Below, piece after piece: positions 55,356-63,858 of a DNA stretch of 64,000 nt (the first letter of the stretch is position 1; each line of letters begins with the position of its first letter). The position numbers and the translations under genes are program-made. The notes under the pieces are model-generated. The model did not search any database, was not told the DNA's origin, and was given only the letters and a program-made list of their open reading frames with translations. This stretch comes from Candidatus Acididesulfobacter guangdongensis (GTDB taxonomy: Bacteria > SZUA-79 > Acidulodesulfobacterales > Acidulodesulfobacteraceae), in the NCBI GenBank assembly GCA_004195045.1, contig SGBC01000002.1, forward strand, positions 310,001-374,000, read 5' to 3'.

Positions 55356-55518
55356 CGATATCGAATATAAATATAATACCGGATTGATATAAACATAATT
55401 AATTAATTGGAACAACATCATAGCATCAAGGATATATAAATGATAAATATGATTAAATTAATATATTGTCGCGGTATCAAATATAAATATAATACAAGAT
55501 TAATATAAACATAATTAA
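55356..55518. repeat. 46-bp imperfect direct repeat
   Basis: Copies at about 55356-55401 and 55472-55518 share CG(A/G)TATC.AATATAAATATAATAC and ATATAAACATAATTA. They lie in the mscS-PLD spacer, which has no gene. Confidence 0.7.
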
Positions 55519-55547
55519 ACTAATATATTATCATAGAAAGACGCGCT

Positions 55548-56468
55548 ATGCTTTACATCATGCCTAATGCCGGCGTTAAGCCGATTGTTAGATTTATAAA
55601 TCATGCTAAAAGAGATTTAGACGTTAATGTTTATTATTTAAATGATGAACCCATATTTAACGCCATCAGATATGCGGTAAAAAGAGGTGTTGACGTTAAA
55701 ATAATGATAGACGGAAAGCCTTACAAAATGTCAATTAGAAAAGAAGAGCAAAAAATAAAACAAACGAAAGCCCATTTTGAAATAGATGAGAAGTTTGATA
55801 GAAAATATGTTTTTGACCATGCTAAATATATGTTAGATAATCATGAGGCTTTAATAGGAACGGCTAATTTTGATTGGTCGGCATTCCATAAAAACAGAGA
55901 ATATGAATATACTACATATAATAAGAATACAATAAGCTCGCTTAGAAATATTTTTAATTCTGATTACAGAGATATAGTATTTGAAGGTTATATGAATCGC
56001 AATCTTGTTGTATCGCCAAAAGCAACGCAAAAACTGCTGTCGGTTATAAATCAGCCCGGAAAAATAGATATAGAAACGGAAGAATTGGGATATGACAGGT
56101 CTGTCTTGTCGGCGTTGGCAAGAAAAGGTTCTGCCGTTAGAATAATAGTTCCGTCGGCCATTTCTTATTATGATAAAAAAAATCTAAGATTTTTGGAAAG
56201 ATACGGAGTGAAAGTAAGATTAATGCCTGTAAAAAATATTTATATTCACGCTAAAATGATTGTGGGAGCGCAAGAGGCTTTTATCGGCAGTGAAAATTTT
56301 ACCTATACTTCACTGAATAAGAATAGGGAGGTCGGCATTATTATTTATAACGACAATAGAAAAAACAATAATAATTATAATAGTGTCGAAAGCGGCAATG
56401 ACAGCAGCGCTGATACATTAAAGAGACTTAGAAGCAGATTTAACAAAGACTGGAGTATGGCTGATTAA
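55548..56468 (+). CDS. Phospholipase D-like domain protein
   Basis: A 306-residue protein with two PLD/HKD half-domains: HAKYMLD...IGTANFD near residues 88-105 and HAKMIVG...IGSENFT near 229-246. In both, the spacing after HxK is one residue shorter than the classical HxKxxxxD, and the second lacks the Asp. The H and K catalytic pair is retained in each. There is no signal or membrane segment, so it is unlike full cardiolipin synthases. It may be a cytoplasmic phosphodiesterase or nuclease-like protein. A short Asn-rich insert precedes the C-terminus. Confidence 0.75.
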   Translation: MLYIMPNAGVKPIVRFINHAKRDLDVNVYYLNDEPIFNAIRYAVKRGVDVKIMIDGKPYKMSIRKEEQKIKQTKAHFEIDEKFDRKYVFDHAKYMLDNHEALIGTANFDWSAFHKNREYEYTTYNKNTISSLRNIFNSDYRDIVFEGYMNRNLVVSPKATQKLLSVINQPGKIDIETEELGYDRSVLSALARKGSAVRIIVPSAISYYDKKNLRFLERYGVKVRLMPVKNIYIHAKMIVGAQEAFIGSENFTYTSLNKNREVGIIIYNDNRKNNNNYNSVESGNDSSADTLKRLRSRFNKDWSMAD

Positions 56469-56612
56469 GCCGCAACTGATACAATAATCAAAAATAGCAA
56501 GATTGTCAATATTGCAAAGACTGCTAAATACAGCATTATAATATAGATAATGAAAAATATATAGCAAATTACGTGGTTCTATTCAATAAAAATTGGATTG
56601 TATTTAATTAAA

Positions 56613-57443
56613 ATGACCGAATTTAAAAATATTAAAAATAGAAATCTAAATAAAGATTATAACGAAGGCGAAATAAAAAACAGAATAAAAATTGAAAGCA
56701 GAGACATTGAAAGCAGAGACGAAGATAAAAGCAGAACCGAAAATAACGCCAATAGCAATAACAACAAATTAATGACCGAAACCCACGCAGCCAAACCAGT
56801 TAAAATATTTTTTACAGGAGGCATTTCTTCCGGTAAATCAAAATACGCTGAGAAAACGGCGCTATCCATTTTAAACAATAATTTGTATTTAGAGAAAAAT
56901 GCTGATAAAAGTTTAGATGAATTGTTAGATGAAAGTTTCTATAGCAATTCAAATGAAAAATATATAGAAAATTCAAAAAGATTACACTTTATTGCCACCG
57001 CAAATTCTTTATCGTCTGACAATGAAATGAAAATAAAAATTGCTGAGCATAAAGCAAAACGCCCAGATTGTTTTACAATCCATGAAAATTTTGATGATTT
57101 AAAAACAGAAATTAATAATACATACAATTCAATTTCAGTTTCATCCCATAATGATTATATAATAATACTAATTGATTCTATGACCTTATGGCTTTCCGGA
57201 ATTTTTACCGATTTGGCAACATACAATGAAGCATTATTAGCAATAGACGACCTTTTTGATTTTATCAGCAAGCTGGATTGTTTTTTTATATTTGTGAGCG
57301 ATAATTTAAGTTTCAATATTGTACCTCAAGATGCATATGTTAGAAAATTTATAAGCTTAAATGGATTAATGGAGCAAAAAATTTCTGCGTTATGCGATTT
57401 TGTCTATTTGACTGTTGCAGGAAATATTTTAAGATTAAAATAA
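56613..57443 (+). CDS. cobU: Adenosylcobinamide kinase/guanylyltransferase CobU
   Basis: Bifunctional kinase and GMP transferase of the cobalamin nucleotide loop pathway, producing adenosylcobinamide-GDP. The P-loop FFTGGISSGKSKYAE, the HFIATA segment, and the IILIDSMTLWLSG motif are characteristic. From ATG 56613 it has 276 residues against about 180 for most CobU; the excess is a charged, Asn-rich N-terminal extension of some 53 residues and an insert after the P-loop helix. An internal ATG at 56772 would remove the extension. First of the cob run. Confidence 0.88.
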   Translation: MTEFKNIKNRNLNKDYNEGEIKNRIKIESRDIESRDEDKSRTENNANSNNNKLMTETHAAKPVKIFFTGGISSGKSKYAEKTALSILNNNLYLEKNADKSLDELLDESFYSNSNEKYIENSKRLHFIATANSLSSDNEMKIKIAEHKAKRPDCFTIHENFDDLKTEINNTYNSISVSSHNDYIIILIDSMTLWLSGIFTDLATYNEALLAIDDLFDFISKLDCFFIFVSDNLSFNIVPQDAYVRKFISLNGLMEQKISALCDFVYLTVAGNILRLK

Positions 57444-57609
57444 TAGAATATAAAAATAAATAAAAATATAATACAATATGTTAATGTGATGCAGCGAAAC
57501 TACGACTGTATAACAAATTAAAAAAATAAATACGATGAGTTCAATACGGTAAGTTATATACAATAAATATAAATTAAATTAAATAAATTAAATACTATAA
57601 ATATAATCC

Positions 57610-57685
57610 TTAATCCTAAAATAGAAAATATTTATGCATTTCTTTGCTCGATTAAGCAAAAGATAACTTTCTATTGCAGGATTAA
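57610..57685. mobile_element. Complete TTAATCCT-family inverted-repeat element
   Basis: A 76-base non-coding element with 18-base ends (TTAATCCTAAAATAGAAA; other end reads TTAATCCTGCAATAGAAA in reverse), 16 of 18 matching. It has an inner hairpin TTTGCTCGATTAAGCAAA. Partial copies occur at 32346, 46436 and 52691. It lies between cobU and cobT. Confidence 0.7.
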
Positions 57686-57727
57686 AAATAATAAAATAAA
57701 TAAAATAATAGAAGAGTTTAGCAGAGT

Positions 57728-58873
57728 ATGACAGAACACGGCAAAAATATTTACTGTGATTTCAATAAGTTAAATAAAGAAAAATTGTTGTTATTAATCA
57801 AATCTATCCCTGCGATAGATAAAAAAAAATATTATAAGATTGCCGAAAGTCGTTTGAATAGGCTTATTAAGCCGAAAGGAAGTCTCGGCAGACTTGAAAA
57901 ATTTGTCTGCGATATTGTTGCTATTACGGAAAATGAACGACCGGTTGTAAACAGCAAATATGTTTGTGTTTTTGCAGGAGACCATGGAGTTGCCTTTGAA
58001 AATGTCAGCGCCTTTAAACAGGAAGTTACAGCTCAAATGGTTGCCAATTTTCTGACAGGCGGCGCTGCTATCAATACTATCGCAAATTCTGTCGGAGCCA
58101 GAGTCGTAGTTGCCGATGTAGGAGTGAATACCGATTTTGGCGATGATTTTTTAACTAACGAAAATTTTATCAATGCAAAAATAAATAAAGGAACCGGCAA
58201 CATTTTTAAAGAACCTGCAATGTCCTACGATGATGCGCTTAAATCAGTGCATACCGGTATAATTATAGCCGAAAAATTAATTGACGGGGGAGCAAATATT
58301 TGTTCCACGGGGGATATGGGCATCGCAAATACCACGCCGTCTTCAGCCATTGTCAGCTTTTACTCTGGAATTGAGCCAAAGACAGTTTGCGGATACGGAA
58401 CTGGCGTTGACAAAAAAGTTATTTTTAAAAAAGCAGTGATTATTGAAAAAGCGATTGTTAATAATATAACGGATAGAGATGACCCGATTAGCGTCCTTGC
58501 GGGCATAGGCGGTTTTGAAATAGGAGCTATAGCAGGTTTTATTATAGGCTGCGCATTAAAAAAAACGCCTGTTGTTGTAGATGGTTTTATATCGACGGCA
58601 GGAGCTATCATAGCCCTTAACTTAAATAATAATTGCGCAGATTATATATTTTTAGGTCATCTTTCAAAAGAGAAAGGTCATAGCGCTGCAGTTTCATTAA
58701 TCAAAAAAGAATCCAACTCCGACAAAAAACCAGTCTTAAATTTAGGTATGCATCTTGGAGAAGGAACAGGAGCGGTTTTGGCAATGAAAATAATAGAAGC
58801 GTCTGTCGATATGTATAATAATATGCTGACATTTGACGAAGCTAATGTTATTGCTTCGAAGAAAAATCAATAA
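57728..58873 (+). CDS. cobT: Nicotinate-nucleotide:benzimidazole phosphoribosyltransferase CobT
   Basis: Activates the lower-ligand base to its alpha-ribotide. It has 381 residues, slightly longer than usual because of about 25 extra N-terminal residues. PKGSLGRLE at 49-57, FAGDHGVA, DMGIANTT and the C-terminal LGMHLGEGTGAVLA (with the catalytic Glu) are all diagnostic. It links BzaF-type benzimidazole synthesis with CobS. Confidence 0.96.
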   Translation: MTEHGKNIYCDFNKLNKEKLLLLIKSIPAIDKKKYYKIAESRLNRLIKPKGSLGRLEKFVCDIVAITENERPVVNSKYVCVFAGDHGVAFENVSAFKQEVTAQMVANFLTGGAAINTIANSVGARVVVADVGVNTDFGDDFLTNENFINAKINKGTGNIFKEPAMSYDDALKSVHTGIIIAEKLIDGGANICSTGDMGIANTTPSSAIVSFYSGIEPKTVCGYGTGVDKKVIFKKAVIIEKAIVNNITDRDDPISVLAGIGGFEIGAIAGFIIGCALKKTPVVVDGFISTAGAIIALNLNNNCADYIFLGHLSKEKGHSAAVSLIKKESNSDKKPVLNLGMHLGEGTGAVLAMKIIEASVDMYNNMLTFDEANVIASKKNQ

Positions 58874-58980
58874 AATAATTAGAAATAAAAGATAAATATA
58901 GAAATAAATAATATAGAAATAAATAAAGATAAATATAGATAACTTAATAAAATTATTTGATTTATTAGCCATAAATTTTT

Positions 58981-59937
58981 ATGAAAAAAATTTTAACTGC
59001 AATCAGTTTTCTGACTATTTTTAACTTTGATTCAATCTTTAAAAACGGTGCAGATAAAACATTAAAGTCTAACCGAAACACAGTTTATACGGTTTCCGAA
59101 GATAATAAAAATAAAACAGGAGCGGCATATATATCAGACGCCGATGTTCATACAAATGGAGCGTTGGACTCGAAGAACAATAATATGTACGGCACGGCGC
59201 AGAGAACTGATACCGGTGTGTATTCAGGACTGCATCTGGTAAAATCTATAAAATTTTTTCCTTTAGCAGGTCTGTTTATAGGTTTGAACATTGCGATTTT
59301 ATATATTGTTTTTAATAAAATTACATTTTCACCCGGTATTGCTTCAATAATTTCAATCGCCGGTCTTTTTATTATTACGGGCGGGCTGCATTTTGACGGT
59401 CTGTCTGACACTTCCGACGGTCTTATGGCATTTTTAAAAACAGGGGATAAAAACAAATTTTATAATGCGATGAAAGATGTAAATACTGGACTGGCAGGCA
59501 CAATAAGCGTCATATTCTATATTGTTTTATTATATAAAATTATATTGGACTTTAATTCTTTTCAAACATATAACAGACTTTACGGAATTTATGCATTAAT
59601 TTGTTTTCCCGTTGTCGGCAGATATACTATTGTTTTAATGTCTTATTTTACAGTTACTCCAGAGAACTTCAGGGGCATAGGTTCAATTTTTACCGAAGGA
59701 ACAGATATATTAACGTTTATTTCAGCTTCGGCGATTACATTAATTATCGTAGTGCTTTTTTTTGGATATAGCGGACTTTTTGCTTTGCTTGCTACTTCGC
59801 TTATAATGTTGATTGTTTGTTATTTTTTTATTAAAAAGTTTGGCGGAGTAAATGGAGATATGCTTGGTTTCGGCGTAAAAATATCTGAGATAATTTTCTT
59901 AATTTCCTTATTAGATTTTATAAAAACAGGATTTTAA
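58981..59937 (+). CDS. cobS: Cobalamin-5'-phosphate synthase CobS
   Basis: Membrane enzyme of 318 residues that joins adenosylcobinamide-GDP and the alpha-ribazole (or its phosphate). The magnesium-binding GGLHFDGLSDTSDGLMAF motif is intact. The usual length is about 250; here some 60 residues of hydrophilic low-complexity sequence (about 19-78) are inserted after the first short hydrophobic segment ILTAISFLTIFNF. The 3' end of the gene is duplicated downstream. Confidence 0.92.
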   Translation: MKKILTAISFLTIFNFDSIFKNGADKTLKSNRNTVYTVSEDNKNKTGAAYISDADVHTNGALDSKNNNMYGTAQRTDTGVYSGLHLVKSIKFFPLAGLFIGLNIAILYIVFNKITFSPGIASIISIAGLFIITGGLHFDGLSDTSDGLMAFLKTGDKNKFYNAMKDVNTGLAGTISVIFYIVLLYKIILDFNSFQTYNRLYGIYALICFPVVGRYTIVLMSYFTVTPENFRGIGSIFTEGTDILTFISASAITLIIVVLFFGYSGLFALLATSLIMLIVCYFFIKKFGGVNGDMLGFGVKISEIIFLISLLDFIKTGF

Positions 59938-60126
59938 AATTAATCCGTATCTGTATTGTCTGATTGTTTGCTATATTCTTTACTGATTGATATTTTATTT
60001 GCGAATTTATTTTTTTATTTGTTTATATATATTAGATTTTATAAAAACAGGATTTTAAAATTAATCCGTATCTGTATTGTCTGATTGTTTGCTATATTCT
60101 TTACTGATTGATATTTTATTTGCGAA
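59911..60126. repeat. 95-bp perfect direct repeat carrying the cobS 3' end
   Basis: 59911-60005 and 60032-60126 are identical. The first copy contains the last nine cobS codons and stop; the second is in non-coding DNA. Spacer of 26 A/T bases. Perfect identity means a recent event. Confidence 0.95.
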
Positions 60127-60195
60127 CTAATATTTATTTATCTATTTATCTATTTATCTGTAATATATAACATATATAATTATATAATATCTAAT

Positions 60196-61830
60196 ATGAC
60201 TTTATCGCTGTCATTTACATCATCGTCGTTTGCCGTTTTGTTTTCCTCTGACAGGTCATCTTCCGGAAAATCAACTTTTACGCTTGCTTTCTCCAGTTTT
60301 GTAAAAGAGCGCGGCATACCGGTCTCATTATTTAAAATAGGTCCCGATTTTATAGACCCGATTGTTCTCGGTACCGCATGCAATTGCAATGTTGCAAATT
60401 TAGACCCTTTTTTAATACCTAAAAATAGATTAAATGATTTGTTTCAGCATTCAAGCAGCTGCGACAACGGTGTTTACGGCGATAAAATCATTAACGTTGA
60501 TAACAGCGGCAATAACGGCGACAGTAGAGAAGATGGCGATAACAATAAAGCTTTTATTATCGAAGGCGCAATGGGACTGTATGACGGCAATTCCTATATT
60601 ATAGCTGAAAGATTTAAACTGCCGGTAGTGCTTGTAATGGATGCTTCAAGGATATCTTCAACGATGGCGTCTTTAGTATACGGATTGAAAAATTATAAAA
60701 AAGGCGTTATTATTTCAGGAGTAATTTTAAATAATATTTCGTCGGAAAGACATTATCAACTTATAGCTTCCGAAATTAAAAAAAATATTAAGGATGTAAA
60801 GGTTTTTGGATATATTGCTGCAGACGGAAAGAATATTGCAATAAAAGAACGGCATTTAGGGCTTGCTACGCCCGGCTACTTTTCTTCTGAAAAAGAATTT
60901 AAAGAAAAGATTAAGAAAATAAAGAATCTTGTAATGAAAAATATCGATGCAGATTTGTTAATAAAAACTTTAATGAAAGATTCAACGTCATTTTTGTCGA
61001 TATTAAAAACAAATAAAAACGATAATAAAAAAACAGCTGCCGAAGCCGGCAAATCTAAAATTAACAGGTCTAAAAAAGTCAAAATTGCCGTTGCGTACGA
61101 CAATGCTTTTTTGTTTTATTATAAGTTTAATTTCGAAATTTTTAAAAAATTTAATGCGGAAATTATTTTTTTTAGTCCTATAAAAGATAAATCAATACCT
61201 TCCGGAGTTAAAGCTCTGTATATCGGCGGCGGCTATCCTGAGCTGTACGCCAAAGAACTTTCATGTAATGTAAACATGAAACATGAAATTTATAAATTTT
61301 ATAAAAATAACGGATTGATTTTTGCCGAATGCGGCGGATTAATGTATCTATCCAAAAAATTAATTTATAAATCGATGCAGTATGATTTCTTAGATATTTT
61401 GCCGTTTGTTTCGACTATGGACGGAACTAAGTTGAAATTGGGATATCGTACGGTATATTTGTCTAAGGATTCATTTCTCGGGGAAGCAAATCTTAAAATA
61501 AACGGACATGAATTTCATTATTCGGAAATTTTAAATGACAATCAAAACATAATCAATTATAATATTAATTCTGATAATTATAATAACAAAATCGGCAATA
61601 CGGCTAACTGCGGAAAAAATAATTTTAGCTTTGAATATCTTCATAGCGGCATTCATGTAGAATCTGTATTTGCAGTAAAAAATGTTTCTTCAAATAGCTT
61701 AACGAGATGTAAAATCGATGAAGGATATAGAATTTTAAACGCTATTGGAACTTATGTTCATGTTTCTTTTTTCTCAAATCAAAAAATTGCAAGGAATTTT
61801 ATTGAAAGTGCAAAAAAATTATCTTTATGA
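60196..61830 (+). CDS. cobB: Cobyrinate a,c-diamide synthase CobB/CbiA
   Basis: ATP-dependent amidotransferase of 544 residues, amidating cobyrinic (or hydrogenobyrinic) acid. The N-terminal kinase-like domain has the P-loop DRSSSGKSTFTLA (19-31) and FKIGPDFIDP. The C-terminal class I glutaminase domain has the nucleophile elbow FAECGGLMYLS and C-terminal His in SGIHVESVF. Two Asn/Asp-rich inserts lie near residues 95-118 and 450-475. In an anaerobic cobalt-early pathway with cbiX, CbiA would be the equivalent name. Confidence 0.92.
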   Translation: MTLSLSFTSSSFAVLFSSDRSSSGKSTFTLAFSSFVKERGIPVSLFKIGPDFIDPIVLGTACNCNVANLDPFLIPKNRLNDLFQHSSSCDNGVYGDKIINVDNSGNNGDSREDGDNNKAFIIEGAMGLYDGNSYIIAERFKLPVVLVMDASRISSTMASLVYGLKNYKKGVIISGVILNNISSERHYQLIASEIKKNIKDVKVFGYIAADGKNIAIKERHLGLATPGYFSSEKEFKEKIKKIKNLVMKNIDADLLIKTLMKDSTSFLSILKTNKNDNKKTAAEAGKSKINRSKKVKIAVAYDNAFLFYYKFNFEIFKKFNAEIIFFSPIKDKSIPSGVKALYIGGGYPELYAKELSCNVNMKHEIYKFYKNNGLIFAECGGLMYLSKKLIYKSMQYDFLDILPFVSTMDGTKLKLGYRTVYLSKDSFLGEANLKINGHEFHYSEILNDNQNIINYNINSDNYNNKIGNTANCGKNNFSFEYLHSGIHVESVFAVKNVSSNSLTRCKIDEGYRILNAIGTYVHVSFFSNQKIARNFIESAKKLSL

Positions 61831-61835
61831 TTTTA

Positions 61836-62050
61836 ACCCTAAATTAATAAGAAAAAGAAAAACAGAATAATGATTTTGCGAAAATAGAGCTGATAAAAAC
61901 TAAATAACAAACTTAAATGGCAAACATAAACAATAAACATAAACAATAAACAACAAATATAAACAATAAATATAAATGACAGATATAAATAACCGGCATT
62001 ATACATTAAAAGACTATATGCAAATAGCAAAAATATAAATAACAAAATTA
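61836..62050. repeat. ATAAACAATAAA-type repeats
   Basis: The spacer before the ThiC-like gene contains several imperfect AAACAATAAACATA copies near 61924-61975. No thiamine (TPP) or cobalamin riboswitch signature was found. Confidence 0.6.
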
Positions 62051-62074
62051 TAAACTAAAAGGAGCCATTACTAA

Positions 62075-63448
62075 ATGCCAGATATAAATAATACAAATAA
62101 TACAACAAATACAAATGATTTAAAAAATACCGCATGTATCTCTGCATTGTTGACGCAAAAAGAATCGGCGGAGAAGAATCAATTCACCAAAGCTATGGAA
62201 TATGTGTGCAATAAAGAAAATATCGATAAGTCTTATCTTTTAAACAATGTGGCTTCAGGTAAAATAGTAATCCTGCATAATAAAAATCAAGATAATTTTG
62301 TGGGAATAGGAAAAGGGCTGACTACTAAAGTAAACGCAAGCATAGGTACATCTACTAATCATATAAACATTGACGAAGAAGTTAGAAAAACAAAATTAGC
62401 CGAAAAAAACGGAGCTGATACCCTTATGGAACTTAGTGTCGGCGGTGATTTAGATTTAATACGCAGAACGGTTCTGAACAGCACTTCGCTTCCAGTAGGC
62501 ACTGTTCCTTTATATCAGGCGTTCAGAGAAGCAATAAATAAATATAAAAATCCTGCAAAAATGCCTGAGGACTTAATTTTTGAAGTAATTGAAAAACAGT
62601 GTGCGGACGGTATTTCTTTTATGGCTATTCATTCTGGTCTAAATCTTATCTCTCTTGAAAGACTGAGAAAACAGTCATACAGATATGCAGGGCTTGTTTC
62701 AAAAGGAGGTTCTTATCTTATTGCATGGATGATTGAGAATAATAAGGAAAATCCGCTGTATGAAAGATTTGAAGATGTTTTGAAGATTTTAAAAAAATAT
62801 GATACCGTTCTGAGTCTTGGAAATGGACTAAGGGCAGGTTCTACTGCAGATTCTTTTGATAGAGCATATATGCAGGAATTGATTATAAATTGCGAATTAA
62901 GCGAGATTGCAAGAGATTACGGAGTTCAAGCGATAGTTGAAGGACCCGGACATATTCCGTTAGATGAAATTGAAGCTAATGTTAAGATTCAGAAAAGAAT
63001 GTCCGATGAGGCTCCTTTTTATGTGTTAGGACCATTAGTAACCGATGTTGCAGCCGGATTTGACCATATTTCAAGCGCAATAGGAGCGGCAATGTCTTCA
63101 GCGTACGGGGCAGATTTTTTATGCTATGTAACGCCGTCGGAGCATCTGGGTATTCCTTCCGAGGCAGATGTTGTTATGGGGCTTCAGGCGGCGAAAATTG
63201 CAGCTCATGCTGGAGATATGATAAAACTTAAAAAAAATGCATCAGATATTAATATATCTAAAGCAAGGCGTGATGTTGATTGGGAAAAACAATTCTATTA
63301 TTCTATAGACCCGGAATATGCACGAAGCGTATATGAAGAAAAAAACGATGATAACACGGCAGGATGCAGTATGTGCGGAGACTTCTGCGCCCCTCTTAAA
63401 GTTAGGAAATATTTTAAACATGAAATCTCAAAAGGGAAAAAAGCTTAA
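62075..63448 (+). CDS. bzaF: ThiC-family radical SAM enzyme, probably BzaF (5-hydroxybenzimidazole synthase)
   Basis: A 457-residue ThiC-family protein. The EGPGHIPLDEIE metal motif, the VTPSEHLGIP segment and the C-terminal cluster cysteines C431, C434 and C438 (CSMCGDFC) are present. ThiC makes the thiamine pyrimidine from aminoimidazole ribotide; its paralogue BzaF turns the same substrate into 5-hydroxybenzimidazole, an oxygen-independent cobalamin lower ligand. Position directly after cobU-cobT-cobS-cobB and lack of a TPP riboswitch or other thi genes favour BzaF. The N-terminal 20 residues are Asn/Thr-rich. Good GGAG ribosome site. ThiC proper remains the alternative. Confidence 0.7.
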   Translation: MPDINNTNNTTNTNDLKNTACISALLTQKESAEKNQFTKAMEYVCNKENIDKSYLLNNVASGKIVILHNKNQDNFVGIGKGLTTKVNASIGTSTNHINIDEEVRKTKLAEKNGADTLMELSVGGDLDLIRRTVLNSTSLPVGTVPLYQAFREAINKYKNPAKMPEDLIFEVIEKQCADGISFMAIHSGLNLISLERLRKQSYRYAGLVSKGGSYLIAWMIENNKENPLYERFEDVLKILKKYDTVLSLGNGLRAGSTADSFDRAYMQELIINCELSEIARDYGVQAIVEGPGHIPLDEIEANVKIQKRMSDEAPFYVLGPLVTDVAAGFDHISSAIGAAMSSAYGADFLCYVTPSEHLGIPSEADVVMGLQAAKIAAHAGDMIKLKKNASDINISKARRDVDWEKQFYYSIDPEYARSVYEEKNDDNTAGCSMCGDFCAPLKVRKYFKHEISKGKKA

Positions 63449-63746
63449 ATTTTTTATACCGGCAGTGTTTGTTATTTTAATTTCATTGATTGTTATTTTT
63501 AGCATTGAAGGTATAGTCAAAGTTTATAAATTAAAGGCGGCAAAAATTAAACTTGCCGATAACTTAATATCTTTAAAAAAAGACAATACTAAAATTAGAC
63601 GGCAAATATATGATTTAAAGCATAATAAGCAGTATATTTCCGAATTAGCCAGACAAGAACTCGGCATGATTAAAAAAGGAGAAATAGTTTTTAAATTTTT
63701 TGGCGCTGATAAAAACAAAAACGTAAACAAAAAAAATAAAAGCTAA
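63420..63746 (+). CDS. ftsB: Septum formation initiator FtsB/DivIC-like
   Basis: A 108-residue single-pass membrane protein. A basic start is followed by a membrane segment (about 11-30) and a periplasmic coiled coil (about 35-65). The C-terminal part YISELARQELGMIKKGEIVFKF carries the ARQELGM-x-KPGE-like motif diagnostic of DivIC/FtsB. The ATG at 63420 lies inside the 3' end of the preceding gene (29-base overlap). Partner of FtsL and FtsQ, whose genes are in the dcw cluster. Confidence 0.88.
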   Translation: MKSQKGKKLKFFIPAVFVILISLIVIFSIEGIVKVYKLKAAKIKLADNLISLKKDNTKIRRQIYDLKHNKQYISELARQELGMIKKGEIVFKFFGADKNKNVNKKNKS

Positions 63747-63858
63747 CGCAAGCCGGTGAAACACTTCCGCCTCAATCAAGAGGTAAGGGAATTCTTGCTT
63801 AGTTCTGATAAAAGTTAAAAAATATTAATATGACTACCGTAAATGCAGGATATTAACC

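Noticed and set aside
57610-57685. Transcription terminator between cobU and cobT
   Set aside because: The inverted repeat is dispersed at other loci and lacks a terminal T run, so it is treated as a repeat element.
56470-57727. Cobalamin riboswitch ahead of the cob genes
   Set aside because: No B12-box-like core (AGYCAGGAGACCTGCC type) was seen in the spacers before cobU or cobT.
62045-62075. Possible TPP riboswitch before the ThiC-like gene
   Set aside because: The spacer lacks the CTGAGA and ACCTGA...GGATAA-type core of the THI element; only simple A/T repeats are present.
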